DNA of 64,000 bases from NCBI RefSeq assembly GCF_001708505.1, contig NZ_CP015992.1, positions 4,712,001-4,776,000 on the forward strand, read 5' to 3'. This DNA comes from Pseudomonas sp. TCU-HL1. GTDB lineage: Bacteria > Pseudomonadota > Gammaproteobacteria > Pseudomonadales > Pseudomonadaceae. The first letter of the stretch is position 1. Each line of letters opens with the position of its first letter. Shown in pieces: positions 27,133 through 35,221 of this stretch. A program made the translations under genes and the position numbers. The notes under the pieces were generated by a model that was not told the DNA's origin, did no database searches, and saw only the letters and a program-made list of their open reading frames with translations.

Positions 27133-27174
27133 CAAATTCGTGTTCATCTCAAATTTCACTCATGGAGCGCCACC

Positions 27175-28092
27175 ATGCTTGAGCTGCGCCATCTCAGAAC
27201 CCTGCACGCCTTGCGCGAAGCCGACAGCCTGGTGGAAGCCGCCGAACGCCTGCACCTGACCCAGTCCGCGCTCTCCCACCAGTTCAAGGAACTGGAAGAG
27301 CGCCTCGGCATGCAGCTGTTCGTGCGCAAGACCAAGCCAGTGCGCTTCACCAGTGCCGGCCTTCGTCTGCTGCAGCTGGCCGACAGCCTCCTGCCGCAGC
27401 TGCGCAGCGCCGAGCGCGACCTGGCACGCCTGGCGGGCGGCACTGCCGGCCGCCTGCACATGGCCATCGAGTGCCACAGCTGTTTCCAGTGGTTGATGCC
27501 CACCATCGACCAGTTCCGCGATGCCTGGCCGGAAGTGGAGCTGGACCTGGCGTCCGGCTTTTCCTTCGCCCCCCTACCCGCCTTGGCTCGTGGCGACCTG
27601 GACCTGGTGGTGACCTCAGACCCGGTGGACCTGGCCGGCATCACCTATGTGCCGCTCTTTACCTACGAAGCGCTGCTGGCGGTGGACAACCAGCACACCC
27701 TGGCGAGCAGACCCTTCATCGTGCCCGATGACCTGGCCAGCCTGACGCTGATCACCTACCCGGTGGAACGCGACCGCCTGGATATCTTCACCCGCTTCCT
27801 CGAACCGGCGGACGTGGAACCCGCCCAGGTGCGCACCTCGGAACTCACGGTGATGATGATGCAACTGGTGGCCAGCGGCCGTGGCGTCTGCTGCCTGCCC
27901 AACTGGGCACTGCACGAGTACAGCTCGCGGGGCTATGTCACTGCCAAGCGCCTGGGTGAGAAAGGCCTGTATTGCACCCTGTTCGCGGCGATCCGCGCCG
28001 ACATGCTGGACGCGCCCTTCATGCGCGACTTCCTGCTGACCGCCAAGGACACCTCGTTTGCGACGCTGGAAGGGGTGAGTGCGGCGCGGTGA
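27175..28092 (+). CDS. metR: LysR-type activator of methionine biosynthesis
   Basis: The 305-aa LysR regulator has an N-terminal helix-turn-helix (MLELRHLRTLHALREADSLV, QSALSHQFKELEERLG) and an effector lobe that includes ECHSCFQWLMP, a stretch typical of MetR. E. coli MetR uses homocysteine as co-effector. ATG 27175 has GGAG 8 nt upstream. An upstream in-frame start at 27001 would overlap metE and is rejected. It is divergent from metE. Confidence 0.95.
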   Translation: MLELRHLRTLHALREADSLVEAAERLHLTQSALSHQFKELEERLGMQLFVRKTKPVRFTSAGLRLLQLADSLLPQLRSAERDLARLAGGTAGRLHMAIECHSCFQWLMPTIDQFRDAWPEVELDLASGFSFAPLPALARGDLDLVVTSDPVDLAGITYVPLFTYEALLAVDNQHTLASRPFIVPDDLASLTLITYPVERDRLDIFTRFLEPADVEPAQVRTSELTVMMMQLVASGRGVCCLPNWALHEYSSRGYVTAKRLGEKGLYCTLFAAIRADMLDAPFMRDFLLTAKDTSFATLEGVSAAR

Positions 28093-28098
28093 GCCTGT

Positions 28099-28206
28099 TG
28101 CGCAACCCCATTTCCCTCTCCCCCATCCCCTCTCCCTGAAGAGGAGAGGGGTGACTCGCGCCGGCGAGGTACAAGCCGTCCTGAAGCCAACAGCGGCCTG
28201 AAAACT
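28099..28206 (-). repeat. Dispersed intergenic repeat, copy 2 (inverted relative to copy 1)
   Basis: Read on the minus strand this matches 7273-7367: TTCAGGCC, CTTCAGGA, then the identical CCTCGCCGGCGCGAGTCACC, a CCTCT...AGAGGGG hairpin and GGTTGCG. It fills the gap between the metR and TolC-family gene ends. Confidence 0.7.
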
Positions 28207-28314
28207 GCTGCAAGCTGGCGCGGAGCACAACCGTAGGTTGGGTAGAGGAACGAAACCCAACGTGCCCATGCCCGGCACCGTGCGGGCTGACACTACCCTC
28301 TCCCCCGCCAATCA

Positions 28315-29658
28315 TCACGGATGCATCGGCAGCGGCGGCCCCAGATAGGCATTGGCCTGCTGGATATCGTCCTCGCCCAGGGCCCCTACCGACGCCGCCA
28401 GGCGCAGTCGCGAGAGCAGATACCGCAGCTTGGCTTCCAGCAGGTCGCGCCGGGCGATGAAGGCCTGTTCCTCGGCATTGAGGATGTCCAGGTTGGTGCT
28501 GGTACCCGCCTGGAAGCCCTTGCGCGCAGAGTCTTGTGCCCGTTCGCTGGACACCACCGCCGTCTCCAGCGCCCGTACCCGCTGCTCACCGCTCTGCACG
28601 CCACGGAACTCGCGGGTGGTTCCGGACAGCACTTCTTCACGGCTGGAATTGAGCTGGTCGTTGGCCAGTTCGCGATTCGCCGACGCCTGGCGCACCTGGG
28701 CGCTGGTGGCTCCCCCGGTGAAGATCGGCATGCGGAACTCCACGCCCACCGAACCGTACTTGTTCGCCTGGTTCTGGGTGGAGACCGAGTCACTTTCCGA
28801 GTCGTTGTAGGCCGCGACGAAATCCAGGGTTGGCCAGTGCCCGGCCTTGGCACGGTTAACCTCTTCCTCCGATGCATCCAAGCTGCGGCTGCGAGCAATG
28901 ATGGTGGGGTTGTTGGCCCGCGCGTCATTGATCCAGTCCTGCAAGCTTGGCGGCTCCAGCGGCGGCGTGGGGAACTCGGTGCGCAGGGTAGACATCTCCT
29001 CCGGCACCACGCCAAGCAACTCCTGCAGCAGGCGCCGCGCCACCAGCAGGTTGTCCTCGGCTTCGATCAGCTCGGCCTGGGCCAGGTCGCGCCGTGCGGA
29101 GGCCTGGTCGACGTCGATCACGGTGCCGTCACCCAGCTCGAAACGCCGTTTGGCGGACATCACCTGCTGGTCCAGGTTTTTCAGCTTGACCTTGGCCAGG
29201 TCAATGGTTTCCAGCGCCAGCAGCACAGAGAAATAACGGCTGGCCAGGCTGATCGCCGATTCCTGGGTCTTGACGTCGAACACGGCATCACTGAACAGGG
29301 TGCGCTGCTTTCCCTGGCGGTACTCGGCCATGCGTTGCTTGTTGAACAGTGGCTGGCGCAACTCCACCACCGCGCCCCTGGAGTCGTACTCCAGGTCGCT
29401 CTCCACACTGCGGCCGAGAATGTTGTCCTGTTCGCTGGTGCCATCCACCCGCCTCCAGTACGCAGTCGCGTTGATGCTCGGCAGCAGGCCCGCCTTGCCC
29501 AGTTCCTTGTATTCCTGACCGGCCTGGCGCTCATGCACCGAAGCCAGGTAGGTCGGCCCCTGGCTCTGGTAGGTATTCCAGGCTTCGCTGAGGTCCATGG
29601 CCGACACAGGCAGGGTGACGGCTCCGACGAGTCCAGCTGCGAACTTCCAGGTTCTCAT
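28315..29658 (-). CDS. TolC-family outer-membrane protein of a type I secretion system
   Basis: The 447-aa product begins MRTWKFAAGLVGAVTLPVSAMDL, a signal peptide with cleavage near residue 20. Two internally related halves of helical outer-membrane-efflux-protein sequence follow (LASRYFSVLLALETIDLAK in the first; RRDLLEAKLRYLLSRLRLAASVG at the end). It would form the outer-membrane channel for the HlyD and ABC partners encoded just upstream, separated from the HlyD stop by one nucleotide. It resembles the AprF/PrtF class. No secreted substrate gene is adjacent. Confidence 0.9.
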   Translation of the reverse strand: MRTWKFAAGLVGAVTLPVSAMDLSEAWNTYQSQGPTYLASVHERQAGQEYKELGKAGLLPSINATAYWRRVDGTSEQDNILGRSVESDLEYDSRGAVVELRQPLFNKQRMAEYRQGKQRTLFSDAVFDVKTQESAISLASRYFSVLLALETIDLAKVKLKNLDQQVMSAKRRFELGDGTVIDVDQASARRDLAQAELIEAEDNLLVARRLLQELLGVVPEEMSTLRTEFPTPPLEPPSLQDWINDARANNPTIIARSRSLDASEEEVNRAKAGHWPTLDFVAAYNDSESDSVSTQNQANKYGSVGVEFRMPIFTGGATSAQVRQASANRELANDQLNSSREEVLSGTTREFRGVQSGEQRVRALETAVVSSERAQDSARKGFQAGTSTNLDILNAEEQAFIARRDLLEAKLRYLLSRLRLAASVGALGEDDIQQANAYLGPPLPMHP

Positions 29659-29659
29659 G

Positions 29660-31003
29660 TCACTGCTCCTTGAATGCGCCGCCGACGCGACCCAGCAGAG
29701 GCTTCATCAGGTAGCTCATCAGGCTGCGCTCACCGGTCTTGATAGTCACTGTGGCTGGCATGCCCGCCCGGATATTGTTCGGCCCGAGCAGTTTCATGCC
29801 CTCTTCGGTCACTTCTACCTGGGTCAAGTAATAGGGCTGTTTACTGGCTTCGTCCACCAGGCGGTCGGCGGCGACCGTCAGCACGCGGCCGGGGATGTTC
29901 GGCGTCTGCGCATGGTTGAAGGCCGGGAAGGTGATATCCACCGGCAATCCAGGCACCATCTTGTCGATGGCCTGCACCGGCACCTGGGCGTCCACCTGCA
30001 GCGGCTCCTTGTCTGGAATCACGTCCATGATCCGCGCCCCCGGCTGGATGATGCCGCCCACGGTGGCGATGTTCAGGCCGAGGACGATGCCGTCGATGGG
30101 CGAACGGATCACGGTGTTGTCCACCTGGTAGTCCACCGAACGCAGGCGCTCGCCCAGGGAGGTGGCCTCCTTCTGCACATCCGTCAGCTGGGATTCCACT
30201 TCTTTCTGGAAGTCCTGCTCACGCTGGAGGATGCGCAGCTTGAGCTCGGCAATCTGGTTCCGGGTGCGGCCGATATCGGCGATGTTCTGCGCCATGGAGC
30301 CATTCAGTTCCGAGGCACTGCGCTCCAGTTCCAGCATGCGGTTACGCGGGATGTAGCCCTCGGCGGCCAGGCTGCGCACGCCTTCCAGCTCCTGGCCCAG
30401 CAGGCTCGACTGACTGGCGCGGGTGGCCTGGACCTGGCGCAGGCCCTTGAGCTGCTCTTCGGCGCCGTTGAGGTTCTCATGGAGGATGCTGATCTCACCC
30501 AGCAGCGCCTTGCGCCGGGTATGGAACAGCCGCTGCTGCAAGGCGATGGACTCTATCAGGCGCGGGTCGCCGCTGAAGCGCTCCAGCAGGTCCGGGGCGA
30601 AGGTCACGGTGTCGGCGCCATCGCGCTCGGCAACCAGGCGATCTTCCACGGTCTTGGCGACGATGTACTGGGAGCTCAGGGCACCCTGCTCGGCGATCGC
30701 CTGGGTTGGATCCAGACGCACCAGTTCCTGGCCGGTGCGCACCTTGTCGCCTTCGCGCACGAGGATGGCGTCCACTTCACCGCCGGTGAGGTGCTGAACC
30801 GTCTTGCGGGCGTTGGTGACGTTGACCGTGGCGTTGGCCACTACACCTGCATCCAGTGGGGCCCATATGGCCCAGACCAGGAAACCGCCGAACCCGGCCA
30901 ACACCATCCAGACGCCCCAACGGGCAGGGCGGGCGTCATCCATGTCCACGTGTGTTGGTTGATCGACCCGGACCAGGGCCTTGCTTTCGCTTGCCTGTTG
31001 CAT
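29660..31003 (-). CDS. HlyD-family periplasmic adaptor of the type I secretion system
   Basis: The 447-aa inner-membrane-anchored adaptor has a cytosolic N terminus of ~28 residues, one membrane segment (WGVWMVLAGFGGFLVWAIWAP), and a lipoyl-like half (LVREGDKVRTGQELVRLDPT). A long coiled-coil hairpin covers residues ~90-290. A beta-barrel with SPIDGIVLGLNIATVGGII and a C-terminal AGMPATVTIKTGERSLMSYL follow. The ending is typical of PrtE/AprE/HlyD. It starts 6 nt after the ABC gene, so translation is likely coupled. Confidence 0.92.
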   Translation of the reverse strand: MQQASESKALVRVDQPTHVDMDDARPARWGVWMVLAGFGGFLVWAIWAPLDAGVVANATVNVTNARKTVQHLTGGEVDAILVREGDKVRTGQELVRLDPTQAIAEQGALSSQYIVAKTVEDRLVAERDGADTVTFAPDLLERFSGDPRLIESIALQQRLFHTRRKALLGEISILHENLNGAEEQLKGLRQVQATRASQSSLLGQELEGVRSLAAEGYIPRNRMLELERSASELNGSMAQNIADIGRTRNQIAELKLRILQREQDFQKEVESQLTDVQKEATSLGERLRSVDYQVDNTVIRSPIDGIVLGLNIATVGGIIQPGARIMDVIPDKEPLQVDAQVPVQAIDKMVPGLPVDITFPAFNHAQTPNIPGRVLTVAADRLVDEASKQPYYLTQVEVTEEGMKLLGPNNIRAGMPATVTIKTGERSLMSYLMKPLLGRVGGAFKEQ

Positions 31004-31009
31004 GATCGA

Positions 31010-32746
31010 TTACTCCTTTGCCCGCATCGACGACAGGTTGGGCGTGCCCACCGAGGGCATGACGCTGGCCTGTCGCAGCGCCGCGAAGACTTCTTCGCGG
31101 GGACCGAACAACTGCATGCCGCCATCGCGCAGCAGCAGGACCTTGTCCACCGTGCTGAGCACACTGGGGCGGTGGGAAATCAGAATCAGCGTCTTGCCGC
31201 GCTTCTTCAGGTCGAGGATGGCCTCGACCAGTGCCGCTTCGCCCACGTCGTCGAGGTTGGCGTTGGGCTCGTCGAGGATGATCATCGAGGGGTCGCCATA
31301 GATGGCCCGGGCCAGTGCAATACGCTGCTTCTGGCCACCGGACAACGGGCTGCCGTCCACGCCCAGCGGTGTGTCGTAGCCCTTCTCGAAGCGCAGGACC
31401 ATCTCGTGTACCCCGGCGCGCTTGGCGGCCAAGATCACTTCCTCGCTGTTCACCTGGCCAAAGCGGGCGATGTTGTCGGCGATGGTGCCTTCGAACAGCT
31501 CCACGTCCTGGGGCAGGTAGCCGATCCAGGGGCCCAATTCATCCTTGTTCCACTGGAAGATATCGGCGCCGTCCAGACGGATCTTGCCCCCCTGCGCCGG
31601 CCAGACGCCGACCAGCAGGCGGGCCAGGGTGGATTTACCCGCCGCCGACGGTCCGATGATGCCAAGCGCCTCACCCGGCGACAGGCTGAAATTGATCCCG
31701 CGCAGGATGGTCGCTACGCCGCCGGGCGCGGCGGTCATGGCCTGCTCCACCGACAGCGCGCCTTGGGGCTTGGGCAGCGCCATGGCGTCTTTGCGCGCAG
31801 GGAAGTCCTGCAGCAACTTGGACAGACGCTCCCAGGAACCACGGGCGGACAGCAATTGCTTCCACACGCCGATGGCCTGTTCCACCGGCGCCATGGCACG
31901 ACCGCTGAGGATCGAACTGGCAATCATCATCCCCGCGGTGATCTCGCCCTTGATCGCCAGCAGTGCCCCCGCACCGAGGATCAGCGACTGCAACGTGATC
32001 CGCACGAAACGGCTGGCGCCGCTGATGTAGGCGGCGCGGTCCGACGCCTGGGTCTGCTTCTCGAGGATGCGCTGATAGCCACCGTACCAGCGCTCGCGAA
32101 TCGCCGGCAGCATGCCCATGGCCTCGATCACTTCGGTATTGCGCAGGTTGTTGTTGGCGAAGGAGCCGGACGACATGGCCGCCTGATTGGCCTCCATCAG
32201 CGGGCCGCGGGTGACCATCTCGGTCAGCAGCGCCAGGCCGAAGAGGATCACCGACCCCACCAGGGTGATGATGCCCAGCAGCGGGTGCACGAGGAAGATC
32301 ACCAGCAGGTAGATGGGCGTCCAGGGCGCATCGAAGAAGGCGAACAGCCCATTGCCGGTGAGGAACTGGCGAACCTGCGACAGGTCCTGCAGGGCCTGGG
32401 CCGGGTTGCCGCCGGCACGCCGCAGGTTGCGCTCGAAGGACGCGTTGAAGACACGCTTGTTCAGGCCCATGTCCAACCGGTTGCCAAGGCGGATCAGCAC
32501 CGTCGAACGCACCACTTCCAGCAATGACATGAGCACATAGAGTCCGACCATCAGGACCGTCAGCATCACCAGGGTGGTGATGTTGCTGCTGGCCAGTACG
32601 CGGTCGTAAACCTGCAGCATGTACAACGCGGGGGCCAGCATCATCAGGTTGATGACACCGCTGAAACCGCCAACCACATAGAAGGTTCGGCGCAAGCCGC
32701 TAAGAGCCTCGGATAACTCGGTACGGGGCTGCGAGAAATTCTTCAT
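31010..32746 (-). CDS. Type I secretion ABC transporter, permease fused to ATPase (PrtD/AprD class)
   Basis: The 578-aa inner-membrane exporter has N-terminal membrane domain ~20-310 (FYVVGGFSGVINLMMLAPAL, YMLQVYDRVL) and a C-terminal ATPase. Walker A GPSAAGKST lies near 365, the signature LSGGQKQRIALARA near 467 and Walker B MIILDEPNANLD near 485. It lacks the N-terminal C39-like domain of HlyB/LapB, so it belongs with PrtD/AprD exporters of RTX proteases, lipases or haemophores. I chose ATG 32746 over an in-frame ATG at 32866, because MKNFSQPRTELSEALSGLRR matches family N termini. Confidence 0.92.
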   Translation of the reverse strand: MKNFSQPRTELSEALSGLRRTFYVVGGFSGVINLMMLAPALYMLQVYDRVLASSNITTLVMLTVLMVGLYVLMSLLEVVRSTVLIRLGNRLDMGLNKRVFNASFERNLRRAGGNPAQALQDLSQVRQFLTGNGLFAFFDAPWTPIYLLVIFLVHPLLGIITLVGSVILFGLALLTEMVTRGPLMEANQAAMSSGSFANNNLRNTEVIEAMGMLPAIRERWYGGYQRILEKQTQASDRAAYISGASRFVRITLQSLILGAGALLAIKGEITAGMMIASSILSGRAMAPVEQAIGVWKQLLSARGSWERLSKLLQDFPARKDAMALPKPQGALSVEQAMTAAPGGVATILRGINFSLSPGEALGIIGPSAAGKSTLARLLVGVWPAQGGKIRLDGADIFQWNKDELGPWIGYLPQDVELFEGTIADNIARFGQVNSEEVILAAKRAGVHEMVLRFEKGYDTPLGVDGSPLSGGQKQRIALARAIYGDPSMIILDEPNANLDDVGEAALVEAILDLKKRGKTLILISHRPSVLSTVDKVLLLRDGGMQLFGPREEVFAALRQASVMPSVGTPNLSSMRAKE

Positions 32747-33134
32747 CCCGGCGCTCCACTGGCTGAGTGATGGGTTCGGCCTAGGTCCGGCCGTATTCTT
32801 GTAGTTCAAGCCCCAGGAGCGGAACGGCGCTGCCCCCGACAGAAGCCTACAAACATGCTTAGCCAAGAGTCCCGCACGTCGCCAGTGCGGACCCCCGCCC
32901 GCCAGACGGCTGCGGGATTAACCCCGACCAGCGACACAGCCGGCCAGGCGAGAGCTGTTCGCATCAAGGCCGAAATACCCGTCCTAGAGGGATTCATGGC
33001 TGATTTGCATGGAGAAAAGCGAGTTGCGACAGGCGTCCGCACGACCGGATTGGCGCCGGATAAATGACGTATAGCGTCTGCGCAGGCCAAACCCCGGCTG
33101 CCAACGTGCCTTGTCAGGTGCTGAAAGCGCCGCT

Positions 33135-33193
33135 GGTGCGCGCGGCGCACCCTACCCCGGATGGCGCCAATCGTAGGGTGTGCCATGCGCACC
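33135..33193. repeat. Inverted repeat GGTGCGC...GCGCACC, same family as 6019-6097
   Basis: GGTGCGCGCGGCGCACCCTAC and GTAGGGTGTGCCATGCGCACC face each other across 17 nt. The whole 475-bp stretch 32747-33221 between the ABC gene and ttgR holds only this element; I see no supportable gene there. Confidence 0.65.
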
Positions 33194-33221
33194 GCTTTTT
33201 CAGCGTGCGGGCCGAGGTCCC

Positions 33222-33863
33222 TCAGACGGCCCTCACCCGCAGTGCCGGGCTGAAGCGCAGCATATCCATCAGGCTGTTGACCAGGCACTCCGCCTCCGCC
33301 GCCAGGGAATAGCCATCCGGCACCAGCAGCCAGTTGGTCTGGATGCCTTCGATATAGGCATGCAGGCTGATGGCCGCGCGGCCACAGTCCAGGTCCGCCG
33401 GTAACTGGCCCCGGCTCACGGCATTGCGCAGGGCCTTGGCGATTCGCAGATCGCATTCGGTGCTGTGGTCCTGCATCTTCTGCCGCAGATCGCCCAGCTC
33501 CTCCGTGTACTCCACCTTGTGTCGAAGGATCTCGTGGATGCGCCGGCTCTGCGGGTCCAGCTCCACGCGCTTGAGCAGACGCACCAGCAACTGGTGCATA
33601 CGTCCCAGGGGGTCGGGCTCATCTTCGCTCTCACTGGCGCGGGCCAGCTCTTCCAACGGCATGTGGATGCGCTCGAGCATGGCCTGGAACAGGTCGGTCT
33701 TGTTCTCGAAATGCCAGTAGATGGCGCCGCGGCTCACGCCGGCGGCAGCGGCGATCTCTGCCAGGGAGGCGCGCGAAACCCCCTTCTCGTGAAATACCCG
33801 CTCGGTGGCGTCGAGTATCTGCACGCGGGTTTCTTCGGCTTCCTCTTTGGTACGTCTGGCCAT
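33222..33863 (-). CDS. ttgR: TetR-family repressor of the TtgABC efflux pump
   Basis: The 213-aa repressor begins MARRTKEEAEETRVQILDAT, very close to P. putida TtgR. Its helix-turn-helix (SLAEIAAAAGVSRGAIYWHF) and the LARASESEDEPDPLGRM and RRIHEILRHK segments are shared with TtgR/MexR-like AcrR proteins. TtgR is released by antibiotics, flavonoids and other aromatics. It is divergent from ttgABC, with a matching operator between them. Confidence 0.92.
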   Translation of the reverse strand: MARRTKEEAEETRVQILDATERVFHEKGVSRASLAEIAAAAGVSRGAIYWHFENKTDLFQAMLERIHMPLEELARASESEDEPDPLGRMHQLLVRLLKRVELDPQSRRIHEILRHKVEYTEELGDLRQKMQDHSTECDLRIAKALRNAVSRGQLPADLDCGRAAISLHAYIEGIQTNWLLVPDGYSLAAEAECLVNSLMDMLRFSPALRVRAV

Positions 33864-33951
33864 TCGCCGCTAGGACCTATCTGATTGCTTACAAAGGAAA
33901 AATCATCACAAATCCGAAACAATTTCTGACATCGGCACAGGAAGATTCGTT

Positions 33952-33978
33952 TTACAAACATACACGCATGTACGTATA
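33952..33978. promoter_or_regulatory. TtgR operator overlapping the ttgA promoter
   Basis: The 27-bp stretch beginning TTACAAACATACACGCATGT and ending ACGTATA closely resembles the P. putida TtgR operator as I remember it (TTACAAACAACCATGAATGT, then AAGTATA). TTTACA at 33951-33956 and TATATT at 33975-33980, 18 nt apart, could be the -35 and -10 of ttgA. Repressor binding would then block the polymerase. Confidence 0.8.
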
Positions 33979-34067
33979 TTCGTACACCTCCGCAAGAATC
34001 CAGAACCTGTCCTGCGCCCAGCCCTCTGCCCGAGAGCTGTCCCCCAGAAAGAATGAGGTCCCTTCAG

Positions 34068-35210
34068 ATGCCCATGAAGCCAGCCTTTGCCGCCTTGGTT
34101 TCCGCCATCGCACTGGCCACGCTCACCCTGACTGGTTGTCAGGAAGCCTCGGCTCCCCCGCCCGCCCAGACGCCCAGCGTCGGCGTTGTCACCCTCCAGC
34201 CCCAGAGCTTCACGCTCACCACCGAACTCCCCGGCCGCACGGCGGCATTCCGCATTGCCGAAGTGCGCCCGCAGGTAGACGGCATCATCCAGAAGCGCCT
34301 GTTCACCGAAGGCAGCGAGGTCAAGGCCGGGCAGCAGCTCTACCAGATAGACCCGTCCGTCTACTCCGCCACCTACAAGAGCGCCCAGGCCAGCCTGGCT
34401 TCGGCGCAGTCGCTGGCGGACCGCTACAAGGACCTGGTCAGCGACCAGGCCGTGAGCAAGCAGGCCTACGACGAATCCCAGGCCGCCCGCCTGCAGGCCG
34501 AAGCCGCGCTGGAGAAGGCAAGGATCGACCTGCGCTACACCAAGGTGCTGGCGCCCATTTCCGGCCGCGTCGGCCGCTCGGCCGTCACTGAAGGCGCGCT
34601 GGTGAGCAACGGCCAGACCACAGCCATGGCCACCATCCAGCAGCTCGACCCGATCTACGTCGACGTCACCCAGTCCACCAAGGACCTGCTGCGCCTGCGC
34701 CGGGAAATGGCCGAAGGCCAGCTTGAGAAGGCGGGAGCCAGTGGCGCCAAGGTGTCCCTGCTGCTCGAAGACGGTAGCGAATACCCGCACAAGGGCAGCC
34801 TGGAGTTTTCCGAAGTGTCGGTGGACGAAGGCACCGGCTCGGTGACGGTACGCGCGGTGTTCCCCAACCCGGAACACAACCTGCTGCCCGGCATGTTCGT
34901 CCACGCCCGCCTGGGCTCGGCGGTGAAGCAGGAAGCCATCCTCGCCCCGCAGCAAGGCGTGACCCGCGACCTCAAGGGCCAGGCCACCGCCCTGGTGGTG
35001 AACGCCGAGAACAAGGTGGAACTGCGCCAGCTGAAGGCCGAACGCACCGTCGGCGACCGCTGGCTGGTCAGCGAAGGCCTCAACCCCGGCGACCGCCTGA
35101 TTACCGAAGGCCTGCAGTTCGTGCGCCCTGGCGTCGAAGTGAACGCAGCGCCAGCAACCAATGTGGCCGCCCAGCAACCGGCGGGTGACAACTTGGCCAA
35201 GAGCCACTGA
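34068..35210 (+). CDS. ttgA: RND efflux periplasmic adaptor (membrane-fusion lipoprotein)
   Basis: The ~380-aa lipoprotein has a signal MPMKPAFAALVSAIALATLT with lipobox LTGC. Mature features follow the MexA/TtgA order: PGRTAAFRIAEVRPQVDGII, GSEVKAGQQLYQIDP, a helical hairpin (~95-160), APISGRVGRSAVTEGALVSN, PNPEHNLLPGMFVHARL and ILAPQQGVTRDLKG. ATG 34068 has GAGG 9 nt upstream; 34053 and 34074 are less likely. It is first of the ttgABC operon, with ttgB 11 nt downstream. Confidence 0.94.
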   Translation: MPMKPAFAALVSAIALATLTLTGCQEASAPPPAQTPSVGVVTLQPQSFTLTTELPGRTAAFRIAEVRPQVDGIIQKRLFTEGSEVKAGQQLYQIDPSVYSATYKSAQASLASAQSLADRYKDLVSDQAVSKQAYDESQAARLQAEAALEKARIDLRYTKVLAPISGRVGRSAVTEGALVSNGQTTAMATIQQLDPIYVDVTQSTKDLLRLRREMAEGQLEKAGASGAKVSLLLEDGSEYPHKGSLEFSEVSVDEGTGSVTVRAVFPNPEHNLLPGMFVHARLGSAVKQEAILAPQQGVTRDLKGQATALVVNAENKVELRQLKAERTVGDRWLVSEGLNPGDRLITEGLQFVRPGVEVNAAPATNVAAQQPAGDNLAKSH

Positions 35211-35221
35211 GGAGCCCGCTG

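Noticed and set aside
26950..27174. Cobalamin riboswitch considered upstream of metE
   Set aside because: The metE-metR gap is only 110 bp, contains a MetR-type dyad, and shows no B12-box-like conserved sequence.
29597..32527. Long plus-strand frame (about 976 codons) opposite the type I secretion genes
   Set aside because: Antisense shadow of three clear genes, with His/Gln/Arg-rich low-quality text and no homology seen.
32855..33067. Plus-strand 70-codon open frame in the gap between the ABC exporter gene and ttgR
   Set aside because: No ribosome site or recognisable motif. The gap also holds an extragenic palindrome, so it is more likely untranslated.
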